DNA from: Nemertoderma westbladi
Lineage: Eukaryota > Xenacoelomorpha > Nemertodermatida > Nemertodermatidae
Reading direction: 5' to 3'
Assembly (NCBI GenBank): GCA_032718475.1
Contig: JAUCBJ010006675.1
Coordinates: forward strand, 1-24,844
DNA: 24,844 nt
Shown piece by piece: positions 9,048 through 17,917 of this stretch (position 1 is its first letter; each line of letters begins with the position of its first letter). Below the pieces are notes generated by a model, which saw nothing but the letters and a program-made list of their open reading frames with translations, ran no database searches and was not told the origin of the DNA. Both the position numbers and the translations under genes were made by a program.

Positions 9048-11779
9048 ATGGCTATGACGGTAAATACCGTTTTTCGTAAATACAAAGACCGACTTACTTT
9101 GGAGCAGATAGAAGATTTCAAGGAATCTTTTGATCTCTTTGATGAGGATGGAAATGGATCGATTGACTTCCACGAGATGGGAAAGGTAACGTCGTTTGGG
9201 CAACTTAACATACTGTTGTTTGGGCATTAGTCTTAATTAAAAAATGGTGGAGAGGGAGAAAAAATGTAAAAAAAGCATGTGTAAAATTTTTAGAGAATTA
9301 TTGTTATTTGTCAAACCCAATTTATTTATTTACATATCTAACAGAATGGAGGCCTAAATAGGAAATAAATTAGGTTGTTGTTGACTAAGTATCAGCGATA
9401 CAGTGCCAGATAGGGGGTTAAAAATTAACAGCTGATTACTCTCAAAAATAAAGCTGTAACCTGTTCTATTGATTATAGGACATTGTTTTGGTTAGAATAG
9501 GTGCCGCTGAAAATCAAGTGGTTACTTTCTCAAAATGTCGTGTTTTGTGAAATATTTTTAACTGCCACAAACCCAAAGTCACAATAAGTTACAAATAAGG
9601 TTTAGTTCAATAATAATTATTTACTTATTATGTTCAGCACTAGTCTATTTTTATATATATTATTTCAATTCCTTTTATTGACTACTATAGTCGCCGGCGG
9701 GACGTGAAGTCCGGAATATGAATAAATGAAACATTCTGTATTAATTAAATTACAATAACAGAAACCAATCCGACTGTATAAGTTAACATCATTTACCGTA
9801 ACGGATTCCGCCCACTAGGTACTAACATTATTTACCCTAACGGATTCCGCCCACTAGGTACTAACATTATTTACCCAAACGGATTCCGCCCACTAGGTAC
9901 TAACATTATTTACCCAAACGGATTCCACCCACTAGGTACTAACATTATTTACCGTAACGGATTCCGCCCACTAGGTACTAACATTATTTACCCAAACGGA
10001 TTCCGCCCACTAGGTACTAACATTATTTACCCAAACGGATTCCGCCCACTAGGTACTAACATTATTTACCCAAACGGATTCCGCCCACTAGGTACTAACA
10101 TTATTTACCCAAACGGATTCCGCCCACTAGGTACTAACATTATTTACCCAAACGGATTCCTCCCACTAGGTACTAACATTATTTACCCAAACGGATTCCG
10201 CCCACTAGGTACTAACATTATTTACCCAAACGGATTCCGCCCACTAGGTACTAACATTATTTACCCAAACGGATTCCGCCCACTAGGTACTAACATTATT
10301 TACCCTAACGGATTCCGCCCACTAGGTACTAACATTATTTACCCTAACGGATTCCGCCCACTAGGTACTAACATTATTTACCGTAACGGATTCCGCCCAC
10401 TAGGTACTAACATTATTTACCCTAACGGATTCCGCCCACTAGGTACTAACATTATTTACCCAAACGGATTCCGCCCACTAGGTACTAACATTATTTACCC
10501 TAACGGATTCCGCCCACTAGGTACTAACATTATTTACCCTAACGGATTCCGCCCACTAGGTACTAGAGTCGATGGGACACAAACCTACTGATGATGATAT
10601 CAGAAACATGATGAGGGAAGTTGATACTAACGGGGACGGCAGTGTGGACTTTGACGAATTCTGCGTGATGATGATGACGAGGCACGCAGAGTTTAGTCAT
10701 GACAGTCTCGACGAGGAACTACTAGAAGCCTTCAAGGTTCGTTCCATTTACATTAGATGTAACTAACATAATAAATGTATACAAATAATTATAACGATTT
10801 ATTGCACAGTACATAAAATAGACTTTATTACCCGCTTTTGTCTCAAGATCTTATATTTCCCGAGTGAGTGAATCGAGTCAGAAAGGTCAGAAAGCAAGAT
10901 CGGGAGACCTGAAAGTAAGTAAAGTGTTTATTATATGTAAAAGGAAAATACAATAATATATATATTATGTCAGACACAACGTCTGCTTATGTAGATAGTT
11001 AACTGTAGTTAGGGCAAAAATAACGATATCAAATAATTTTAAATGATAATTTTAAACAGCCCTGAAATATTAAAAATATTAATACTGTAATTAAATGAAC
11101 TATAATGAAAAAGAACGATAAGTTTAGAAAAATAATATTGTTGTTCAAAAACATAGTGTACAACAAGCATGGACTCGTATGAAAATGTACGGCCCTAGGG
11201 TAAGGGGGGGGGGGGGGGGGTGTGTGGGGTTCAAGTAATTCAATTAGAGTAGGCGAAGTTAAATGGAAGTGGTGTTGTCGTTAAGTGAGGAGTTTTAAAA
11301 TAATAAACCCTCCCTTAACAACCACAATTTATTTGATTCCTTTCTGTAGATTAACATGTAATGCCATTGTTATCAACGTATTCAATGTCATTCACCCAAT
11401 CTCTCAGTTTAGGATCTAATTGCTAGAGTAGGCCTATTTATGTTAACGAGATAATAAAGCAATAACACATCTGGTGTCTGTCTATTAAATACTGTAGAAA
11501 AAAAGCTTATGTTTAAGCGTATACACATTGATATTCGCCTATTAATATATACGCCTATATATTAACACCAATTCATATTCTACCTGTATTGACCGACTCC
11601 ATCAGGTGTTTGACAGAGACCGCGACGGTTATATCAACCACAAAGAACTCAAAGCAGTATTACGTAGACTGGGAGACGCGTCAACCGATGAAGAGATCAC
11701 AGATATGATCGCGGAAGTCAGCCAAAGAAATGACAACAGAGTATCGTTGGAAGAATTCAAACTATTAATGAGCGAGTAG
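9048..11779 (+). CDS. Calmodulin/troponin C-like EF-hand protein, three exons
   Basis: The exons are 9048-9185, 10560-10736 and 11606-11779 (46 + 59 + 57 residues, 162 in all). Both introns are phase 0. Donors are AAG|GTAACG and AAG|GTTCGT; acceptors are CACTAG|GTACTA and CATCAG|GTGTTT. The ATG is chosen because an in-frame TAA lies six bases before it. Four EF-hands are spaced as in calmodulin and troponin C. Loop 1 (32-43, DEDGNGSIDFHE), loop 2 (68-79, DTNGDGSVDFDE) and loop 3 (108-119, DRDRDGYINHKE) keep every calcium ligand. Loop 4 (144-155) starts with Ser and has Asn in place of the conserved Gly, so it is probably silent. The N-terminal extension and the slightly lengthened central linker resemble troponin C more than calmodulin, but a calmodulin-like protein is equally possible. 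Expected role: a cytosolic calcium sensor. Confidence 0.88.
9186..10559 (+). other. Intron 1 of the EF-hand gene
   Basis: Phase-0 intron of 1374 bp between codon 46 and codon 47. Its first 600 bp are plain AT-rich sequence with no recognised element. The rest, up to the very acceptor, is the 39-bp minisatellite. The junction choice is supported by protein continuity (EMGK followed by VLESMGHKP), which matches the helix after EF-hand 1 in calmodulin-family proteins without gap. Confidence 0.85.
9784..10565 (+). repeat. 39-bp minisatellite overlapping the intron-1 splice acceptor
   Basis: Twenty occurrences of CACTAGGTACTA lie in exact 39-bp register, with AG ends from 9818 to 10559 (19 periods, no indels). 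Units vary at a few positions only (GTAAC, CTAAC or AAAC before GGATTCCGC; one unit reads TTCCACCC and one TTCCTCCC). Each unit starts with GT, contains TACTAAC and ends in CACTAG. The last CACTAG is the real acceptor of exon 2, and GTACTA are the first six coding bases of that exon, so the array extends across the intron-exon boundary. Confidence 0.93.
10522..10559 (+). promoter_or_regulatory. Branch point and 3' splice site of intron 1
   Basis: TACTAAC at 10522-10528 is a perfect branch-point consensus. Its branch adenosine (10527) is 32 nt before the acceptor G at 10559, a normal spacing. The tract between is only weakly pyrimidine-rich. Identical copies occur upstream in each repeat unit. 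Confidence 0.7.
10737..11605 (+). other. Intron 2 of the EF-hand gene
   Basis: Phase-0 intron of 869 bp, from the donor GTTCGT after LLEAFK to the acceptor ATCAG before VFDRDRDG. It is AT-rich, with a run of 17 G at 11204-11220 and no recognised mobile element. Confidence 0.8.
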
Positions 11780-11803
11780 GGCGCGAGAGGAACTATGTTC
11801 ATA

Positions 11804-11813
11804 AATAAATAAA
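11804..11813 (+). promoter_or_regulatory. Poly(A) signals of the EF-hand gene
   Basis: Two overlapping AATAAA hexamers (11804-11809 and 11808-11813) lie about 25-35 bp after the stop codon. This would give an unusually short 3' UTR; later signals may also be used. Confidence 0.6.
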
Positions 11814-11819
11814 CTACTT

Positions 11820-13960
11820 AAACTATAATCTACAGAGGCTATCATTGGATTACTCATCATTTATCATCAATTATTCGTAGTGTTGTTTTGGTCGTAGCTT
11901 TAGGTATGTACCAATAATTTATGTATTACTGAAATACAGTATAGTTGATTTGGTAGACAATATTGTGTACGAACCTAAGATCTTAAAAAAAGGCCCCCAG
12001 GTATTATTTTTTATTCCTTTCCGGTTTACAAATAAAACTGCAACTATTTTAGAAAACACAATATTTATGATTGTTGAAATCTGTTCAAAATCTTCTAAAG
12101 ATATAGTAGATTCATTTTGGGTGGACTATATTGAATTGTAATATTTTCCAAAAAATTCATTTTTGAAGCGCCTTAGCGGCCAGAGCCTAAATTTACATTT
12201 TTGACTTAAAATGCTACTCCTTGGTTAAGCTTATTTACTTTCAATATTTGTGACCTGTATTTGTGGAATCAGCATCGTCGATTACGTAAAAAAAATTGGG
12301 CAGAATTTTTGTTTCGTACTTTTCAAAAAAAAATACCGCTATTTTGCAAACAAATATTCAAATTTTATTTTTCGTAAAAAATGTTAAAAACAGATGAATA
12401 ATTGCAAAACTAAAAAATCTGCTCGAATTTTATTATTGCGCCTACAGTACTAGTAGCTTTCATTTGATACCAAAAAGTTACAAATTGGTTGAGAAATGGC
12501 GGAGGAGTAGTGCTTTAAAAATGAAAAATATCTTTCTGAGATAATTGCCTTTAAAGTTTGAACCTTCCCGCGCAAAAATTGTCGATTTTTGCTACGGAGG
12601 TTTTCCTGGTGGCTAATTTCATTTCTGAGGTCAGATTGCACTTTTAATGAAATCAAATTAGTCTGTTTGTCTGTCTGTCTGTTTTTCTAACTATCCGACA
12701 ATCTGTCCGTCAAATATAAGAAAATGGCACACCATCCAGATAAAAGTTTAGTTATAGGGGTTTTCCTGAATACATGAATATACAGATTCAGTACAGTACA
12801 CTCACCCGGCTGATGATAACCAGAAGTTTGAAACCTAGGTACCGGGTTTGAGCCCCAATCGGGCCGGTTGATATTTTTCATTATGGAGAGCATTATCATA
12901 TTGTCCTATTTACATTATATATTTAATAACCAATTCGCATAACTTAGCCGATGAAATTTAGCAGAAAATACATTTTCGTACAAGTCACATACTTTACATT
13001 TCTTTGCAAGGCTAGTATTCAGTTTTGAATAGACGAATCCAAAACAATGTTGCTCTTAACTGTTTCCCACGTAATTTTTTTGATTAAAAAACAAACAATT
13101 TCGTATTTCAAAGGGTGATGTAACATTTATGCAGTTAAAATTCAGAATTCCGTGCAAATGTCCCGTACTAGCCAGAAGTCAGACCGACAGACAGACAACG
13201 GCGGTACGCGGTAACCAAGCTCGCTTACTTCGTCGCCCGCCTCATATTTGTAAAGACCCTAATCCGTCTACAGTTCTCCAGTCTGCCGCTACAGTGGAAC
13301 AGTGTCTAAAAGTGAAAACTTCCCTCAATAGTTTTGTCTCCATTCCGTTCAAGGTGAAACTTGGCAGATATTTTGTGGGGCGAGCCACGCTGTTATTCGT
13401 TACTGTGGTAACTAACTGAAACATTGGATGGAAAGGTAAACCCATAGTAACCCATGGTATATTCCTGGACATGGTATATTATCGTCTACTAGTACATAGT
13501 CTGAGCGCGGAATTTCTAAAAGATTTGGGTTTAGGATATTCATATTAGGTATATTTCGGTTATTGTAATGTACACTGCAACGATTGTATTATAAAAGTAA
13601 ATTTCATTATGTAAAAAACACATGCACTAACTAACAATAAATTCAGATAAAATATTATGTTTAAATATTGAAAATATTGAGGAAAAACTACAAAGAAAAC
13701 GAAACATAATAATAAAATTGGTAATAACAACACAATACATGAATAGGTTTTTGTGCACACAGTTCACAAAATAGCGAAATATCGTAAAATTAGTTATTAA
13801 AATAAACATAAACTAATAAAGTATTCACAATATAATCGCCAAATATAATTTAAAGATATTCAAATAGTTAATAGTTCTATCACAATCAATACGGAAGACC
13901 TTATTATTATTGTTATGGTTTTTATTAGAAAATGAAAATATCGTAAACTCTTTAGGTAGA
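11820..13960. other. Non-coding intergenic stretch with repeat debris
   Basis: No supported gene. It contains a GTCT-rich microsatellite at 12661-12681, a possible SINE fragment (listed separately), and a moderately GC-rich patch at 13140-13470 with open frames on both strands that I cannot relate to any family. The rest is AT-rich. Confidence 0.45.
12795..12895. mobile_element. Possible tRNA-derived SINE fragment
   Basis: GGGTTTGAGCCCC near 12843 resembles a Pol III B box (GGTTCGANTCC, 9 of 11 positions). It sits in a GC-rich stretch ending AATCGGGCCGG, as seen in tRNA-related SINEs. No convincing A box and no tRNA fold with paired acceptor ends could be drawn, so this is only a weak suggestion. 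Confidence 0.25.
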
Positions 13961-13999
13961 GAAGGATGCATGACCTACTAAATATATATAGTAGGTCAT
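13961..13999 (+). repeat. 39-bp palindromic unit, copy 1
   Basis: The unit is GAAGGATGC followed by a near-palindrome with 11-bp perfect arms, ATGACCTACTA and TAGTAGGTCAT, around an AT-rich centre. The same unit recurs at 14497 and 14536. This copy lies on the far side of LINE copy 2. Confidence 0.9.
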
Positions 14000-14002
14000 G
14001 AT

Positions 14003-14482
14003 CTAGGATCGGCATGCTGCATTGCAGCTGCATTTTTAAGAATGCTGTGCCGGCTTATCGACAAAATTGCACCGCCACAACTCCCTATCACCCATGACAT
14101 TTGCTAGATCATCCGCATCTTCAAGGCCAGTGTCCTTTAAGATGCGTCTCAAGAAAGTCATGGGCTGTCCACCATGCTTATTCACTTCATGAGGCTGCCA
14201 AAGTACAAGATTATGCACTGGCTGGTCCTCATGGCGAAAGCAATGTCCTGCAAAGCGGAGGCGATTTTGTTCTAGTGTCAAGCTTGGGGGAACCAATGAG
14301 ACACCTCCAATGTTATATAGTGTCTGGTTGGAGATGTGTGCATTGAACTTGACACAATGAACCCGGCGTAGCATTCTTGTGAATGTGCCATCCAGAGATT
14401 TGGTGTCCTCAGCAGTTAGAGCCCAGCATGGACTCCCATAGAGGAGTACTGGAACTACTGATGCTCTAAATAACCGGACCTT
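14003..14482 (-). mobile_element. LINE 3' fragment, copy 2
   Basis: 480 bp, colinear without gaps with 935-1414 (about a dozen substitutions by my count). It carries the 3' UTR and the last part of the RT ORF. Readable residues run from KVRLFRASVVPVLLYGS to the stop at 14036. It is truncated about 180 bp shorter than copy 1. It is inserted between 39-bp palindromic units (13961-13999 and 14497-14535), with 3 bp and 14 bp of filler at the two junctions, so one palindromic unit may be the target-site duplication. Confidence 0.82.
14036..14482 (-). pseudogene. LINE reverse transcriptase C-terminal fragment (copy 2)
   Basis: Same C-terminal RT region as in copy 1 (VLLYGS.CWALT, SLDGTFTRMLRRV, AGHCFR), intact in frame to its stop but lacking everything upstream of KVRLFRA. 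Differences from copy 1 are mostly conservative. No independent function is expected. Confidence 0.8.
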
Positions 14483-14496
14483 GACGAACAACGGAT

Positions 14497-14584
14497 GAAG
14501 GATGCATGACCTACTAAATATATATAGTAGGTCATGAAGGATGCATGACCTACTAAATATATATAGTAGGTCATGAAGGATGCA
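14497..14584 (+). repeat. 39-bp palindromic units, copies 2 and 3 plus a partial
   Basis: Full tandem units at 14497-14535 and 14536-14574 are followed by a partial copy, GAAGGATGCA. Each unit can extrude an 11-bp hairpin (TGACCTACTA / TAGTAGGTCA). Confidence 0.9.
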
Positions 14585-15018
14585 AATAAAAAGTAGTTTT
14601 TTCTCATTTCTACTGCGGTTGACTATTTACGGCCTGTTGGAATTCAGTTAGAGTCTATATGGAAGGTCGTGTAGGAGTTAGGCCTGTTGAACCGATAACA
14701 AATAAACATATCGAATCAGCTATTAAAGACAACTCCGATTGGGTGAGGGGGGCAAGTGATCCCTACACACATGATTACGGAGGGTTTCTCGGCCAATAAT
14801 AATTCATTACATGAGGAGGATGACCCGTTCTATTAATCAAATAATTCCATTTTCGAATAAAATAAAATACTGAGAGTCATAATCCATCACTTAATAATAT
14901 TAAAGTCCTCGCATCTATTAAAAATTTATTAAAATCCTCACACTGACTCTCGGATAATAAGACGCGTGCGTCACCTTGTAATCTTATAAAGTGCTAGATT
15001 ATAAGACTTCAAGTAAAT
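14585..15018. other. 3' flank of the zinc-finger gene
   Basis: No coding sequence seen. For the minus-strand gene, this region holds the 3' UTR and a candidate poly(A) signal at 14925-14930. Confidence 0.5.
14925..14930 (-). promoter_or_regulatory. Candidate poly(A) signal, minus strand
   Basis: TTTATT on the plus strand is AATAAA on the minus strand, about 90 bp after the stop codon of the zinc-finger gene. In DNA this AT-rich a chance match is possible. Confidence 0.45.
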
Positions 15019-16477
15019 TTAATACCTTAAAGTTTTATGCATTGAGAGATCAATTGGATATGAGTCCAGACAGTCCAACGATGTAACCTTAGCAACACTT
15101 AAATCAATTGGCCTGAATATTTGACCAACACCCCCGTCAGACATATCTGGGTTATAGTTATCCGACATCTGTTTCGTGATGTTATATAATGGCGCTTCAA
15201 TAGATTCTATTCGGGCAACTTGGTATTTTGGAGTTGAACTCATCGGGAATATAGCTGACACGTTAATATCGCTGCCACTAAAAGTATGCAGTGTGGCGCG
15301 GTTTTCCATTCCCTGGGAGTGGCCCATTCTACCACCAAGAGTTAGTGGTGATCCATTAATGCGACCCACTGGAGGCTGAAGCGACCCGATCGCTCTCCCT
15401 GCTGACTGCAACGACCGGATTGCCCCATCCAATAACGACCCCATTGAATCTCCAGCTGCTTGGAGTTGGCCCAATCTCCCATCCGTAGTTTGTAATGGCC
15501 CCATGGCGTGTAATGACCCAACCACACTTCCAACAGATTGTAACTGCCCCGATCCAACGGGGAATTGTCCCACACCTCCACTAAAAGTTTGTATTTGTCC
15601 CACACCATCTCCTAAGGGTTGTAGTTGCCCCACACCACCACCTATGGCGGATAATTGCTCTACTGCACCTCCTACAGATTGTAATTGTCCCACGGTTTGT
15701 AATTGTCCCACTGCACCAGCTAGAAAGGGTAATTGTCCCACAGGACATCCCAACCCAACACCAGCGCCACCCATTGCATGAAATGGTCCCAAATCCGCAC
15801 CCATTGTCTGTAATTGTGCCACATCCCCACCCAATGTCTGTAATTGTCCCAAACCACCGCAGATTAACGGAAATTGTCCTACGCCACGGGCGACTGACTG
15901 GGGCGAGCCCGTTATACCGCTTGCTGGAGGTGGTTCGGTTTTGGAGTAAGGAGTAAACGAGTTCTGCTGCTGTCCTACTTCCTTTAAACCACTTGTAGCA
16001 GCGAGTTTCGCCAACGAATCCAAAACCAGTGGCATAAAAACAACGTCCAACCCTCCGTATGTCGATGTGTTTGTTACACCCATCGCGCCACAGGATGATG
16101 TTTGAGTTACTTGAGCAGCGGCCTTTTGCGCGCAATGAATTCCTGCGAGTTGAGTGAGTCTAGAAGCGAATATCTGACTGGGGATAACGGGGGTCACATT
16201 CGGAGTCCCCCCTCGTTCCAACTCGCGCTCCATCTTGACAACATTGTGGCCGCGTTTGCGACATTTCGCGTCGTTATTAACGTTGTCGGTGACCACTTGT
16301 CCGATTTCCAGCGGCGATGACAAGCCGTGTTTACGTTTGGCGTGACGTTCGCAGTTCGCCTTAGTGGTAAATGCGAACTCGCAACGGCCGCATTTGTAAG
16401 GTCGTTCCCCGCTGTGGGTCCGCATATGGCGTACTAGAGTGGACTTGTCGCAAGTTGTGTAGCTGCAAAGCATACAT
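15019..16477 (-). CDS. Terminal exon of a C2H2 zinc-finger gene with PIDLS motifs
   Basis: The exon starts at 16477 after the acceptor CCCTAG. The first base completes a split codon, and the next codon (TGT) is the first cysteine of a finger, so the ATG at 16473 is internal. Numbering from that ATG gives 484 residues. Finger 1 is C-x2-C-x12-H-x3-H, ending HMRTH, followed by the linker SGERPYK. Finger 2 (C28, C31, H44, H49) reads CEFAFTTKANCERHAKRKH. Residues 197-370 are a strict ten-residue repeat (consensus VGQLQTMGGG). PIDLS occurs at 455-459 and 473-477, the PxDLS motif that recruits CtBP corepressors. Fingers plus PxDLS suggest a nuclear repressor. The TKANCERH finger and CtBP motifs recall RREB1/Hindsight, but I do not assert orthology. 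Upstream exons are outside or not recognised. Confidence 0.8.
15348..15888 (-). repeat. 30-bp coding minisatellite in the zinc-finger exon
   Basis: About 17 ten-residue units sit in near-perfect register. Unit starts fall at about residues 198, 208, 218, 228, 245, 255, 271, 281, 291, 301, 308, 318, 334, 344, 352 and 362. The core is VGQLQ, drifting to VGSLQ and IGSLQ at the C-terminal end. The DNA shows matching TGTAATTGTCCCAC words on the plus strand. Because the period is a multiple of three, other frames on both strands also stay open and give spurious ORFs. Confidence 0.85.
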
Positions 16478-17838
16478 CTAGGGATGGAAATTAAAAACGT
16501 ATTATTTTTCTGTGTCCATCTTCTACTTCTTTAAACTAACCGGTAATTTCCGTTTTTCATTGTGTCCTTCTGTGAACTAACGGGTTAAATTCACAAAAAG
16601 TGGCCAAAACTAAACCAAAACAGTAGAAACGCCGTAACTTTTGACTTCCTCGATCATTTCCAATAATTTATATCTTAAAATGACCGGTATTTTTTGGTGT
16701 TATTGAACACAATTGTTTTGCAACGCTACCTTGTATTATTTAATTTTTCAGAATCTCTGTGCGAATTCGAAAAAACACAGATTTTTCAGTTAAGACACTC
16801 AATACATTAGTTAAAGGCAATTAATTTGTATAATGTTAACGAACCGTCAGTTATGTTGATATCTATATACCATTTGAACGAGCATAAAATTATGCAGAAG
16901 CTAATATATTATTTATTGTTGTCCAATGTATCTATCTGTACGTCTCTCAGTACGAATAAGCATTAGACAATTTTATTGTTTTTTTGTGTCCGCCTGTAAT
17001 GGACCTGGTTAACTATGATGTACAGCTCTAATCATAAAAACCTGGAGCAATAGGCTGCCACTGGAGAGCCAAAGGCTCGACAGAGTCTTATGAGGAATAA
17101 ATAATGCAGCCTTTTTAACGGAACTTAGCAAACTAAAATAAACACCAAAGTAAAACCTCATAAGATAGCATTATATAGAACCCCCTCGGAAGTAGGCACT
17201 TTGCTTTGATCTTTTTTAGGTCGATTTTTAAAGGATTTTTCCAGGAGAATGGCGAAAGCTAGAACGATTCTGTTTGCGCGATCTTATAGATGTCCCGAGC
17301 GCGCACAGCAGAGAAATATTTGGCAAAAATCTGTTAATTAATTAATTAGTAATTAGCGATTAAATATTTCTAATTGATTTTTCTCGAAAAGTATTTGGTT
17401 TTTCCCCTAGCAACGGTGTTTTTTTTTTGTTCATCTCGGTAAGATCTAAAAAAAGTTCAGTCATCGCTATGGCCCTCCTATTACTGTTAATTAGTACTAA
17501 TTAGCCGAAAACTAATTAGCGTCGTAACTCGAAAACACGTAAGAGCTATGAAAAAACGTAACATCACAAAGTTGTTCGGAATTTTATTCTACACAAAAAA
17601 GTCTCTGGCTCCGATGTCGTATCTCCTACCGTTAATTAGTAATTAACTAATTACTTAATTACCTAATTGGCGGGGGGGCTTTGCCCCCCCCCCCCCCGCC
17701 CCCCAAATCCTTATTCACAAGGTGTATCAAAACAGTTTACTATTTTACAAATGATAATTACTCTAAAATCTTTTGAATCGAACTAATTAACGATTTTACT
17801 CATTAGTAAAGTTTTTACACATCAGTTTCCAATCACTA
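16478..17838. other. Presumed intron of the zinc-finger gene, repeat-rich
   Basis: Sequence upstream of the terminal exon's acceptor. The nearest upstream exon is not identifiable. From about 17330 to 17670 there are many TTAATTAGTAATTA-like words, ending in a strong G/C hairpin, which suggests an uncharacterised interspersed repeat. Confidence 0.45.
17670..17709. repeat. G/C homopolymer hairpin
   Basis: GCGGGGGGGC, then TTTG and a run of 14 C (17684-17697), then GCCCCCCAAATCC. The G7 and C-runs can pair as a tight stem-loop. The minus-strand word GGATTTGGGGGGC also occurs at about 6608, again followed by a C-run. Confidence 0.7.
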
Positions 17839-17917
17839 GTTACCAATTTCAGTTTCCGATTACCAATTTCAGTCCCCGGTTACCAATTTCAGTCATCGGT
17901 TACAAATTTCAGTCACT
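17839..17917. repeat. 20-bp tandem repeats at the BEL/Pao truncation point
   Basis: Four units of about 20 bp, recognised by TTACCAATTTCAGT words spaced 20 bp apart at 17840, 17860, 17880 and 17900 (the last with one substitution). They begin exactly where similarity of the integrase to its family stops. Confidence 0.8.

Noticed and set aside
9027-9230. Minus-strand frame opposite exon 1, and exon 1 read through its donor
   Set aside because: The plus strand encodes a full EF-hand and a consensus donor at 9186. The readthrough residues after GK do not fit the family, while splicing to 10560 does.
9784-10565. Evenly spaced repeats suggesting a CRISPR array
   Set aside because: The units are contiguous 39-bp tandem copies with no unique spacers, in a eukaryotic intron.
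12800-12870. tRNA gene
   Set aside because: Only a B-box-like word is present. Acceptor and D arms do not pair, and no clear A box was found.
13129-13472. Open frames of 96 and 76 codons on opposite strands
   Set aside because: They overlap each other, match no family I know, and lack splice or start evidence. Possibly transposon debris.
15342-16320. Several open frames of 60-184 codons on both strands over the zinc-finger exon
   Set aside because: They are shadows of the 30-bp coding repeat. Only the frame with two complete C2H2 fingers, a splice acceptor and PIDLS motifs makes sense.
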